A DNA stretch of 49,437 bases, from contig LLYT01000009.1 of the NCBI GenBank assembly GCA_002049545.1, positions 1 to 49,437 of the forward strand, written 5' to 3'. Below are positions 36,695 through 44,154 of the stretch, piece after piece. Each line of letters opens with the position of its first letter. Within the stretch, counting starts at the first letter, position 1. A program made the translations under genes and the position numbers. This DNA is from Deltaproteobacteria bacterium tcs-42. Its GTDB lineage: Bacteria > Desulfobacterota > Desulfuromonadia > Desulfuromonadales > Geopsychrobacteraceae. The notes beneath the pieces are model-generated. The model saw only the letters and a program-made list of their open reading frames with translations, did not search any database and had not been told where the DNA came from.

Positions 36695-38458
36695 TTGTCA
36701 TCCTCTCTTTCCTGGCTCCAATCGTTACGCCACCATTGTCGCCGCTGGGTGTTGGTCACCATCCTCCTCGGCGTTGCTTCCGGGCTTTGCATACTTGCCC
36801 AGGCTGGATTGCTGGCCTATATTCTCCATGCGGCAATTATGGACCAGGCTCCCCGCCAGGAGCTGCTCCCATGTTTTGCCGTTCTCTGTAGCGTGATCAT
36901 TGCCCGGGCGCTGTTGGCCTGGGGGCGAGAGATCAGCAGCCAGCGCGCATCCTCCCGGGTTCGCAGCTCAGTCCGCCAGCAGCTGCTGGAGCAGCTGAAT
37001 GCCCATGGGCCGGTCTATGTCAAGGAGAAGGAAACTGCTCCGTTGGCAAGCACGATTATTGAGCGGGTTGAGGCCCTGCACGGTTATTTTGCCAACTACC
37101 TGCCGCAAAAGTCCCTGGCCATGATTGTGCCGCTGATGATCTGTCTGGCCGCTTTCAGTGTCAGCTGGGTCGTGGGGCTCATTTTTGTGATCACCGCGCC
37201 CCTGATTCCGTTGTTTATGATCATGATTGGCCGCGGTGCAGAGTCGCTGAATCAGAAAAATTTTCAACAGCTCTCCCGGATGAGCGCCCACTTCCTCGAT
37301 ACCCTGCAGGGCTTGGCAACTCTGAAATTATTTCACCGCTCCCGGGACGAAGCAGAGCGCATTGCCGCCGCATCTGAGAGCTACCGCAAGGGGACTATGG
37401 AGGTGCTGCGGGTGGCTTTTCTCTCTTCTGCCGTCCTTGAATTTCTTACCTCTGTGGCCATCGCCATGACCGCTGTTTTTCTGGGTCTGACCTATCTCAA
37501 CTATCTCGATTTCGGTCTCTACTCCCGGGAGCTGACGCTGCAGACCGGGCTTTTTCTGCTTCTACTGGCACCCGATTTTTATCAGCCTCTGCGCGAACTC
37601 GGAACCCACTATCATGCCCGAGCCGAAGCGCTGGGAGCGGCAACAGAGTTGAGTGCCATCCTTGCTGAGCCGCTCCGTGGGCAGGGGGAGGCAGGGACAG
37701 TGTCGATTCGAGCTGGGGAGAACATAACTCTGACCATGAACCACGTTTATCACACTTTTGATCAGCGGCAACAATCGGCCTTACAGGATCTCTGTCTGTA
37801 TGTGAAGGCTGGAGAGTGGCTGGCTATTGTCGGTGCCAGTGGTGCTGGAAAAAGCACCCTGCTCAATCTGCTCCTGGGATTTCTGCCGCTGCAACAGGGA
37901 GAGATTTTTGTCAATGATCAGCCTCTCCTTATGCTTAATTGCGAGGAGTGGCGGCGAATGATTGCCTGGGTTCCCCAGAATCCAACCCTGTTCTTCGCCT
38001 CCCTGGGCGATAACATTTCCATGCAAGATCCTGATATTTCCGCCGCGCAGGTGAGTGCAGCAGCCCGGCAAGCCGGCCTCACCGGCCTTATCAACCAGTT
38101 GCCCCAGGGGCTTGAAACCTGCATCGGTGAACAGGGCAATCAACTCTCCGGTGGCGAGGCCAGGCGGGTGGCCCTGGCGCGGGCCTTTGTCAGAGAGGCC
38201 CCGCTGGTCCTGCTCGATGAACCGACAGCCGGCCTTGACCGGGAAAACGAACGGCTGATCATGAAGAGTCTGCAACTGCTGGCCCAGGATAAAACAGTGG
38301 TCATGTTAACCCATCGACTCGACACGGCCCAGTTGGCCCAACGAATTGCAGTGATGGATGCCGGGGCAGTCATTGAGCAGGGGAGTCACCAGGAGTTGCT
38401 GGCTCTGAAGGGTGCCTATGCCCGTCTGATCAGCAGTGGCCGGCGGGTGCTATCATGA
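36695..38458 (+). CDS. cydD: Thiol reductant ABC exporter subunit CydD
   Basis: A 587-residue half-transporter: six membrane helices (about 18-310) fused to an ATPase domain (about 330-587). Walker A GASGAGKST, signature LSGGEARRVALARAF, Walker B LVLLDEPTAG and the switch TLTHR-like VMLTHRL are intact. CydDC exports cysteine and glutathione to the periplasm, needed for cytochrome bd and c-type cytochrome maturation in E. coli. The start is TTG with AAGGA 9 nt ahead. It overlaps cydC by 4 nt. No cydAB lies in the window. The cydDC pair reads more GC-rich than its neighbours, a possible sign of transfer. Confidence 0.92.
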   Translation: MSSSLSWLQSLRHHCRRWVLVTILLGVASGLCILAQAGLLAYILHAAIMDQAPRQELLPCFAVLCSVIIARALLAWGREISSQRASSRVRSSVRQQLLEQLNAHGPVYVKEKETAPLASTIIERVEALHGYFANYLPQKSLAMIVPLMICLAAFSVSWVVGLIFVITAPLIPLFMIMIGRGAESLNQKNFQQLSRMSAHFLDTLQGLATLKLFHRSRDEAERIAAASESYRKGTMEVLRVAFLSSAVLEFLTSVAIAMTAVFLGLTYLNYLDFGLYSRELTLQTGLFLLLLAPDFYQPLRELGTHYHARAEALGAATELSAILAEPLRGQGEAGTVSIRAGENITLTMNHVYHTFDQRQQSALQDLCLYVKAGEWLAIVGASGAGKSTLLNLLLGFLPLQQGEIFVNDQPLLMLNCEEWRRMIAWVPQNPTLFFASLGDNISMQDPDISAAQVSAAARQAGLTGLINQLPQGLETCIGEQGNQLSGGEARRVALARAFVREAPLVLLDEPTAGLDRENERLIMKSLQLLAQDKTVVMLTHRLDTAQLAQRIAVMDAGAVIEQGSHQELLALKGAYARLISSGRRVLS

Positions 38459-40194
38459 AAGAGCTGCTCCCCTTTATCAAGATGTTGTGGCCGCATCGGA
38501 ACTGGCTGTTCTGGGCGATCAGCGCTGGCACGGTGACTCTGCTGTCAAGTATCGGATTGCTGGCCGTATCCGGCTGGTTTCTCAGCGCCTCGGCTCTGGC
38601 CGGTCTGAGCGTGGTAGCGGCCCAGCATTTCAATGTATTCACCCCCAGTGCCAGTGTGCGCGGCTTTGCTGTGCTGCGTACCATCGGTCGTTATCTGGAT
38701 CGGGTCATTTCCCATGAAGCCACCCTGCGGCTGCTCTCTTCCCTGCGTGTCTGGCTCTACCGAAGTATTGAGCCCCAGGCGCCGGCCAGCCTCTACCGCC
38801 ATCGCAGCGGTGACCTCCTTGGCCGCATTGTCACCGATATCAACAGCATGGATACTCTATTTATCAGGGTCCTCTCTCCGACCCTGGTTGCCCTTGGGGT
38901 GACCCTGGTCGCCAGTGTTTTTCTCTGGTGGCTGGCACCGTCCCTGACTGTACTCTTTCTCCTTTTTTTCCTCAGCGCCGGACTGCTGCTGCCCCTGTTG
39001 ACCGAGCGGCTCGGTCGCCATCTCGGTACCAGTATCCAGCAGCAAATGGCCCAGCTGCGCATGAATATGGTAGAGGACATCGATGCAGCAGCGGACCTGA
39101 CCATGTTTGGTGCCCAGCACCGCCACCGTTGTCTCCGCCTTGCCGAGAATGAGCGCTTGCTCCGTTTGCAGGAAAAAATGGCACGGATCGAAGGCTTCAG
39201 CACGGCAATGACTACTCTGCTCAGCGGGTTGGCGGCTGTCAGCGCCCTCTATGTCGCCATCCCTCTGGCTCAGGACAGCCAGTTTGATTGGCCTGTGCTG
39301 GCTCTGATCACTTTCGGTGTTCTGGCTGCTTTTGAGGCGGTTCTACCTTTGCCCCATGCCTACCAGTTGCTGGGGAAAATCGGTGCTGCAGCGGCTCGGC
39401 TGCTGGAAGTGAGCCAGGCCCCGGCTGCTGTCTGTTTTCCCACCGCAGCAGCCAGCAGCCCCACTGAATGGTCAATCAGCTATCAGGAGGTTACTTTTGC
39501 CTATCCGGGGAGTGACGGCGGTAACGCTGTTGAAGAAATCAGCCTGCCCCTGTCACCTCAATCAACTGTGGCGCTGGTCGGGCCCAGCGGCAGCGGGAAA
39601 ACCACCCTGGCTCACCTGCTGACCCGCTTCTGGGACCCGGATCAGGGGCGGATTACCATCGGCGGGCAGGGATTGTCCCATTTCAACGAGGCACAGCTGC
39701 GGCAGATGGTGACTCTGGTGTCACAGAAATCTCATATCTTTAACGCCACCCTGCGCGATAATCTGCTGCTTGCCGATCCGCAGGCCGATGACCAGATGCT
39801 CTGGCGGGCCCTTGAGCGGGCCCAGTTGGCTGACTTTGTCGCAGGTTTACCCCAGGGGCTTGAGACCTGGACCGGGGAGGGTGGCTCACAGCTCTCCGGT
39901 GGAGAGGCACGCCGCTTGATCCTGGCCAGGGCCCTGCTCAAGGATGCGCCGGTCTGGGTTCTTGATGAGCCGACCGAGGGGCTGGATAATCTGACCAGGC
40001 GCCAGTTTACCGAGACACTGTTTGCCAATCTGACCGGGAAAAGTGCCCTGCTGATCACCCACACCCAGGAGGCGCTTGAACAGGTCGATCAGGTCTGTTT
40101 TATGGAAAATGGTCGGATAGTTGCCTGTGGCAGCCACAGTGAACTGCTCAACAGTTGTCTGCGCTACAGTGATTTTATCGGCAGCCAACAGTGA
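38455..40194 (+). CDS. cydC: Thiol reductant ABC exporter subunit CydC
   Basis: A 579-residue half-transporter pairing with CydD. The early segment LLAVSGWFLSASALAGL and the FNVFTPSASVRGFAVLRTIGRYLDRVISHEATLRLL region are typical of CydC. The ATPase domain has Walker [10 protein letters not shown], the signature LSGGEARRLILARAL and Walker B VWVLDEPTEG. Starts inside the cydD stop (ATGA), so the two are coupled. Converges with ftsH, with a 178-nt gap holding only a weak stem (CATGCC at 40242 with GGCGTG at 40254) and no clear terminator. Confidence 0.92.
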   Translation: MKELLPFIKMLWPHRNWLFWAISAGTVTLLSSIGLLAVSGWFLSASALAGLSVVAAQHFNVFTPSASVRGFAVLRTIGRYLDRVISHEATLRLLSSLRVWLYRSIEPQAPASLYRHRSGDLLGRIVTDINSMDTLFIRVLSPTLVALGVTLVASVFLWWLAPSLTVLFLLFFLSAGLLLPLLTERLGRHLGTSIQQQMAQLRMNMVEDIDAAADLTMFGAQHRHRCLRLAENERLLRLQEKMARIEGFSTAMTTLLSGLAAVSALYVAIPLAQDSQFDWPVLALITFGVLAAFEAVLPLPHAYQLLGKIGAAAARLLEVSQAPAAVCFPTAAASSPTEWSISYQEVTFAYPGSDGGNAVEEISLPLSPQSTVALVGPSGSGKTTLAHLLTRFWDPDQGRITIGGQGLSHFNEAQLRQMVTLVSQKSHIFNATLRDNLLLADPQADDQMLWRALERAQLADFVAGLPQGLETWTGEGGSQLSGGEARRLILARALLKDAPVWVLDEPTEGLDNLTRRQFTETLFANLTGKSALLITHTQEALEQVDQVCFMENGRIVACGSHSELLNSCLRYSDFIGSQQ

Positions 40195-40372
40195 GGTCGA
40201 AACTCTCTTTTCCTGTCTCTTTGCTATGGTTTCGCGCTGGTCATGCCTCCTGTGGCGTGGTTGTTTCTGCTCCAGTTAAGCCGGAAAAGTTAAGGTCTTA
40301 ATTGACACGTGTTGGAGAGATGGGGGCATTGTTGTTATTTTGATATTGGCAAATAAGGTGGATTTGTGAATG

Positions 40373-42292
40373 TCACCAACATGATTTTTCTTTCAAGCCA
40401 ACATTATTTTCTGGTCGCTTTACTGTCCATTTCTTGAAAAAATCATTTAACCTTTCCTGATCCAGAGTTTCTTCCTCGACAAGGCTGTTGGCGAGAGCTT
40501 CCAGGATTTCACGGTTTTCCCGCAGGATCTGTTCGGCGCAATCCTGTGCTGCATTGATCAGTTTTTCGATCTCCTGATCGATCTGCCATGCGGTCCTGTC
40601 GCTGAAGGTTTTTTCTGTCGCAAGTTTGAGCCCCAAAAATGGGTGCTCTTCGCCACGTGAGAAACTGAGCGGCCCTATCTTTTCGCTCATTCCCCATTGA
40701 CAGACCATCTTTTCGGCAAGATCCATAACCAGTTTGAGATCATTTCGGGCACCAGTCGAATATTCGTCGAAACAAAGTTTTTCTGCCGCTCTGCCACCAA
40801 GAGCCACTGTTAACCGCGCCAGAAGGTAACTGCTCTGGTAGTGGTAGCGATCATCTTCTGGCAGCTGCTGGGTCATTCCCAGGGCTTGTCCGTGAGGAAT
40901 GATTGTGACCTTATGAATCGGGTCGGTGTTTGGCAGGGAGACGGCAACCAGGGTATGACCTGCTTCATGGATTGCAGTGATATGTTTTTCCTGGTCAGAC
41001 ATGAACAGTGTTCGTTCTATCCCCATCAGCTGGCGATCTTTGGCTCGCTCAAAGTGGCTGCTGCATAGTTGACTGCTATTTTCGCGTGCAGCAATCAGGG
41101 CGGCTTCGTTGGTCAATCCTTCCAGATCAGCACCCACCATGCCGGGGGTTCCTTTGGCGATGATTTCCAGATTGACGTCATCGGCCAGAGGCATATTGCG
41201 GGTGTGAACTTCAAGTATCTTGACTCGATCGCGCCAGTCTGGTCGTTCAATCACGACCTGGCGGTCAAAGCGCCCCGGCCTCTGCAGTGCCGCATCAAGG
41301 ACATCCGGGCGGTTGGTTGCAGCCATCACCACGATTTCATCATGGGGTTCAAAACCGTCCAGTTCTGACAGCAGCTGGTTCAAGGTTTGTTCCCGCTCAT
41401 CATGACCTCCACCCATTCCAGCTCCCCGTGAACGGCCAACGGCATCGAGTTCATCGATAAAGATAATGCTCGGAGCATTTTTTTTGGCGTTAGTAAAAAG
41501 ATCGCGAACTCTGCTGGCTCCGACGCCGACGAACATTTCGATGAACTGTGACGCTGAGAGGGTGAAAAATGGAACCCCGGCTTCGCCGGCGACGGCTTGA
41601 GCCATCAGGGTTTTTCCGGTTCCCGGGGGGCCGACCAGCAGGACCCCGCGTGGCATTTTGCCACCCAACCGTTCAAACTTGCCGGGGTTTTGCAAGTAGG
41701 CGATGATTTCCTGAAGCTCCTGTTTTGCTTCTGCAAGGCCTGCGATATCACGGAAAGTTTTGCTCGAAGTTTCATGGGTGAAGATGTGTGCACCCGATTT
41801 GCCAAACTTGTTCAAAGGGTTCCCTCCCATGCCACCTTGTAGACGTGCCCGCTGGATGAAATACCACCATACCCAGACAATGATAATCCAGGGGAGCAAG
41901 CTGACCAGGAATCTTTCCCAAATCGTTGTTTCTTTCGGTCGTTCGACATTGATGATGACCTCGTGTTCTTCGAGTAGTGCCATCAATCCCGGATCGCCGA
42001 ATGGTGGGATGTTGGTGCGAAATTGCTTGTAGGCATGGATTTCTTTGGATGGGCTACCAACAATGTCCGCCCCTGAGAGGGGGAGTGGTTGCAGAAAAAT
42101 TCCCGTTAAAAAGCTTTCCTGGAGGGTGACTTCTGCAATGCGGCCCTGTTTCAACTCATATTTGAAATGACTGTAGGCAATCGGGGCAACGGGCTCTTGT
42201 TCAACGGGAGGCGAGTTCAAGAGATTTAATACAGTAAGGGCGAACAGGACCACCATGAAGAGTATAATTTTTTTCCAGGGATCTTTCACCAT
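40373..42292 (-). CDS. ftsH: ATP-dependent zinc metalloprotease FtsH
   Basis: A 639-residue inner-membrane AAA+ protease for quality control of membrane and regulatory proteins. Two membrane helices (about 8-26 and 127-147) flank a periplasmic domain. The AAA module has Walker A GPPGTGKT (221-228), Walker B IIFIDE (276-281), the pore loop [10 protein letters not shown] and the second region of homology [20 protein letters not shown]. The zinc site is HEAGH (H442, E443, H446). The C-terminal tail ends unusually in KEKSCW. ATG at 42292, next codon GTG; no good Shine-Dalgarno. It is transcribed alone, away from the tRNA gene. Confidence 0.96.
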   Translation of the reverse strand: MVKDPWKKIILFMVVLFALTVLNLLNSPPVEQEPVAPIAYSHFKYELKQGRIAEVTLQESFLTGIFLQPLPLSGADIVGSPSKEIHAYKQFRTNIPPFGDPGLMALLEEHEVIINVERPKETTIWERFLVSLLPWIIIVWVWWYFIQRARLQGGMGGNPLNKFGKSGAHIFTHETSSKTFRDIAGLAEAKQELQEIIAYLQNPGKFERLGGKMPRGVLLVGPPGTGKTLMAQAVAGEAGVPFFTLSASQFIEMFVGVGASRVRDLFTNAKKNAPSIIFIDELDAVGRSRGAGMGGGHDEREQTLNQLLSELDGFEPHDEIVVMAATNRPDVLDAALQRPGRFDRQVVIERPDWRDRVKILEVHTRNMPLADDVNLEIIAKGTPGMVGADLEGLTNEAALIAARENSSQLCSSHFERAKDRQLMGIERTLFMSDQEKHITAIHEAGHTLVAVSLPNTDPIHKVTIIPHGQALGMTQQLPEDDRYHYQSSYLLARLTVALGGRAAEKLCFDEYSTGARNDLKLVMDLAEKMVCQWGMSEKIGPLSFSRGEEHPFLGLKLATEKTFSDRTAWQIDQEIEKLINAAQDCAEQILRENREILEALANSLVEEETLDQERLNDFFKKWTVKRPENNVGLKEKSCW

Positions 42293-42369
42293 TACAGTTT
42301 TTGGCTCCCATCAGTGTAAGTTGCGTCTCAAGCAAACGAATGGCCAGTTGTCGTTGTCTGTATATATTA

Positions 42370-42397
42370 AGTATATCTTGTTTGGGAGGATGGTCAA
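42370..42397 (-). promoter_or_regulatory. ftsH: Candidate sigma-70 promoter for ftsH
   Basis: On the minus strand: TTGACC (42392-42397), 16-nt spacer, TATACT (42370-42375), about 75 nt before the ftsH ATG. The 286-nt gap 42294-42579 holds nothing else that I can identify; no heat-shock promoter is evident. Confidence 0.5.
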
Positions 42398-42579
42398 AAA
42401 TCGACAGGATGAAATTTAAATAAATTAGAACTAACTACAGGCTCTCCCCATATTGATTTATGTTTCTCCTGTATGGATACTCAATAAGTCTGGAAAGCGT
42501 CCCTGTTATTTTGTTTAAAAAAGGAGATCAGAACTTCTGGAAGACATCAGACAAGCTAGATGAGGGGGCGAAAATTATC

Positions 42580-42610
42580 AAAAAAAGGGTTAGCGAAAAT
42601 CGCTAACCCC
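42580..42610 (-). terminator. Intrinsic terminator of the tRNA-Thr gene
   Basis: A 9-bp perfect stem: GGGTTAGCG (42587-42595) and CGCTAACCC (42601-42609) with a 5-nt loop. Read on the minus strand it is followed by seven T (42586-42580), directly downstream of the tRNA. Confidence 0.92.
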
Positions 42611-42617
42611 ATGATTT

Positions 42618-42693
42618 TGGAGCCGCTGGCCGGAATTGAACCGGCTACCTGATCATTACGAGTGAACTGCTCTACCGAATGAGCTACAGCGGC
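42618..42693 (-). tRNA. tRNA-Thr (anticodon CGU)
   Basis: A 76-nt gene with CCA encoded. Acceptor stem GCCGCTG/CAGCGGC is perfect, the D arm GCTC/GAGC is normal and the T arm GCCGG-TTCAATT-CCGGC is perfect. The anticodon loop is CTCGTAA, anticodon CGT, reading ACG. The anticodon stem GTTCA/TGATC has one T-T mismatch (positions 28-42). A promoter and an intrinsic terminator flank it, so it is its own transcription unit. Confidence 0.96.
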
Positions 42694-42706
42694 AATGAGG
42701 TTTGAA

Positions 42707-42735
42707 CTTTTACCTCAATTTTTTAAATGAGTCAA
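42707..42735 (-). promoter_or_regulatory. Candidate promoter for tRNA-Thr
   Basis: On the minus strand: TTGACT (42730-42735), 17-nt spacer, TAAAAG (42707-42712), with transcription expected near 42700, about 7 nt before the mature tRNA end. Confidence 0.55.
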
Positions 42736-42777
42736 TCGATCACTCAATCTACGCCGGCGATTATTTTCAGCTGACCC

Positions 42778-42806
42778 TTGACAGTATTCCGGTTTGAAAC
42801 TATGGT
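42778..42806 (+). promoter_or_regulatory. perR: Promoter of the perR-like gene
   Basis: TTGACA (42778-42783), 17-nt spacer, TATGGT (42801-42806). The predicted start of transcription falls at the left edge of the palindromic operator. This promoter excludes the long ORF reading that starts at 42794. Confidence 0.7.
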
Positions 42807-42812
42807 CTCACC

Positions 42813-42827
42813 TAAGAATGATTCTTA
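42813..42827. promoter_or_regulatory. 7-1-7 palindrome, probable Fur/PerR-type operator
   Basis: TAAGAAT-G-ATTCTTA, a perfect 7-1-7 inverted repeat, has the layout of Fur and PerR boxes. It sits just after the -10 box of the perR-like gene, so binding would block transcription: likely autoregulation and control of the perR-rbr pair. Confidence 0.7.
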
Positions 42828-42841
42828 TCAACCGGCGCGGT

Positions 42842-43282
42842 ATGATCATGGAGATGGACACGAAAAATATACTGAGCACGTTTGCCCAAGCTTGCCGTGA
42901 GAAGGGTTTGCGCTTGACCCCACAACGTCTGGAGATTTTTCAGGTGTTGGCACGGGCAACAGATCATCCAACGGCCGAAATACTTCATCAGCGCTTGATT
43001 CAGGGAATGCCAACCCTGTCACTGGATACCGTTTATCGCACCCTTGGAACCTTTGTGGATTACGGTTTTGTTAATCGGGTTGAAACGTCTGCAAGTCAGG
43101 CTCGCTTTGAGGTTTCGCACGTTCAGCACCATCATTTAATCTGCCGAAAGTGTCATGAAATTATCGATTTCAAGTGGCAATCTATTGATAGTGCTGTATT
43201 GCCAGAGGAAGTCCATTCCTGGGGAAAAATTGAACGAAGAAATATTGTTGTTTATGGCATCTGCCATAAGTGCCTACAATGA
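42842..43282 (+). CDS. perR: Peroxide-responsive Fur-family repressor (PerR-like)
   Basis: A 146-residue regulator (from the ATG at 42842; ATGs at 42848 and 42854 are also possible, none with a good Shine-Dalgarno). N-terminal winged helix (GLRLTPQRLEIFQVLA, TLSLDTVYRTLGTF), C-terminal dimer domain. Structural zinc cysteines C101, C104, C141, C144 are present. Regulatory-metal positions: H96, H98 and D109 correspond to H91, H93 and D104 of B. subtilis PerR; the D85 position is E90. The aspartate at 109 favours PerR over Fur, since glutamate at that position is known to abolish peroxide sensing. Rubrerythrin follows 62 nt downstream. The 42794 reading starts in the promoter and is rejected. 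Confidence 0.88.
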   Translation: MIMEMDTKNILSTFAQACREKGLRLTPQRLEIFQVLARATDHPTAEILHQRLIQGMPTLSLDTVYRTLGTFVDYGFVNRVETSASQARFEVSHVQHHHLICRKCHEIIDFKWQSIDSAVLPEEVHSWGKIERRNIVVYGICHKCLQ

Positions 43283-43294
43283 TTTTGGGCTATC

Positions 43295-43315
43295 AAGGTC
43301 CCTCCGGGACCTTTT
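43295..43315 (+). terminator. Weak hairpin between perR and rbr
   Basis: AAGGTCCC (43295-43302), loop TCC, GGGACCTT (43306-43313) then TTAT. The T-tract is short, so partial termination or mRNA processing between the two genes is possible. It could raise or lower rbr relative to perR. Confidence 0.45.
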
Positions 43316-43344
43316 ATCCTCATTCATTCTAAGGAGAAGAACAA

Positions 43345-43923
43345 ATGTCAAAAAGTATCAAAGGGACAGAAACAGAAAAAAATTTACTGAAATCTTTTGC
43401 AGGCGAATCTCAGGCGAGAACTCGATACACCTATTTTGCCAGTATTGCCAAAAAAGAGGGTTATGTACAGATTGCTGATGTCTTTGAAGAAACGGCCAAT
43501 CAAGAAAAAGAGCACGCAAAGCGGTTCTTCAAATTTCTTGAAGGTGGTGATCTTGAGATTACAGCAATGTATCCTGCTGGAAAGATGGGGACGACTGCGG
43601 AGAACCTCTTAGCCGCAGCGACAGGTGAAGAAGAGGAACATACAGAACTCTACCCCGCCTTTGCTGATGTTGCTGTCAAAGAAGGGTTCCCGGAGATTGC
43701 GGCAGCCTGGAATGCTATTTCTGTAGCAGAAAAGCAGCATGAAAAACGCTACCGAGACCTGCTTGCTAATATTGACAGTGGTCAGGTTTTTAAGCGCGAT
43801 CAACCGGTAACCTGGCGTTGTCGAAATTGTGGCTACCTGCATATTGGAGATGAAGCTCCGGGGGTGTGTCCAGCCTGTGTTCATCCCAAAGCTCACTTTG
43901 AATTACTGGGTGAAAATTGGTAA
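43345..43923 (+). CDS. rbr: Rubrerythrin
   Basis: A 192-residue non-haem iron peroxidase of anaerobes that reduces H2O2 to water. The four-helix ferritin-like domain (1-145) has the di-iron ligands E21, E54, H57, E95, E98, E129 and H132. The C-terminal rubredoxin domain (155-192) binds one iron through C159, C162, C175 and C178. GGAG lies ahead of the ATG. Placed right after the PerR-type repressor, it is the probable main target of that regulator. Confidence 0.96.
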   Translation: MSKSIKGTETEKNLLKSFAGESQARTRYTYFASIAKKEGYVQIADVFEETANQEKEHAKRFFKFLEGGDLEITAMYPAGKMGTTAENLLAAATGEEEEHTELYPAFADVAVKEGFPEIAAAWNAISVAEKQHEKRYRDLLANIDSGQVFKRDQPVTWRCRNCGYLHIGDEAPGVCPACVHPKAHFELLGENW

Positions 43924-43937
43924 CTATTTGATGATTT

Positions 43938-43980
43938 AAACCAACGGCCGTTCGGAATCACTCCGGACGGCCGTTGGTTT
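43938..43980. terminator. Long perfect hairpin, bidirectional terminator between rbr and the hybrid kinase
   Basis: Arms at 43938-43951 and 43967-43980 pair over 14 bp (core ACCAACGGCCGT). The stem continues inward through CGGA/TCCG with one G-U pair to a 5-nt loop, about 19 bp in all. It lies 15 nt after rbr and 175 nt past the convergent kinase gene. T residues end both outer arms but the tracts are short. Confidence 0.7.
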
Positions 43981-44025
43981 GAGATTGTATTATCACTGAA
44001 ATGTAACTGTTCAGCAATGCCTTGA

Positions 44026-44112
44026 GGCACCCGTTCCAAGGGCCACTTTGCGCCGTCCATGGCCGTTCGACTGTCGCCGTCCGTGGCGACAGACGCCCTT
44101 TCCATGGGTACC
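44026..44112. repeat. REP-like composite palindrome
   Basis: Outer arms GGCACCC (44026-44032) and GGGTACC (44106-44112), then AAGGGC (44038-44043) and GCCCTT (44095-44100). Inside is a perfect hairpin CTGTCGCC/GGCGACAG (44071-44092) and two near-copies of CGCCGTCCATGGC. The one mismatch in the outer stem is a G-U pair only on the minus-strand RNA, so it may act in the 3' UTR of the kinase mRNA. Confidence 0.5.
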
Positions 44113-44154
44113 ACAAGCCCCTATCAGTCGTGGTGGTGAATAGTTACACTGAAA

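Noticed and set aside
42794-42841. Longer N-terminus for the PerR-like protein
   Set aside because: The start would lie between the -35 and -10 boxes and upstream of the transcription start.
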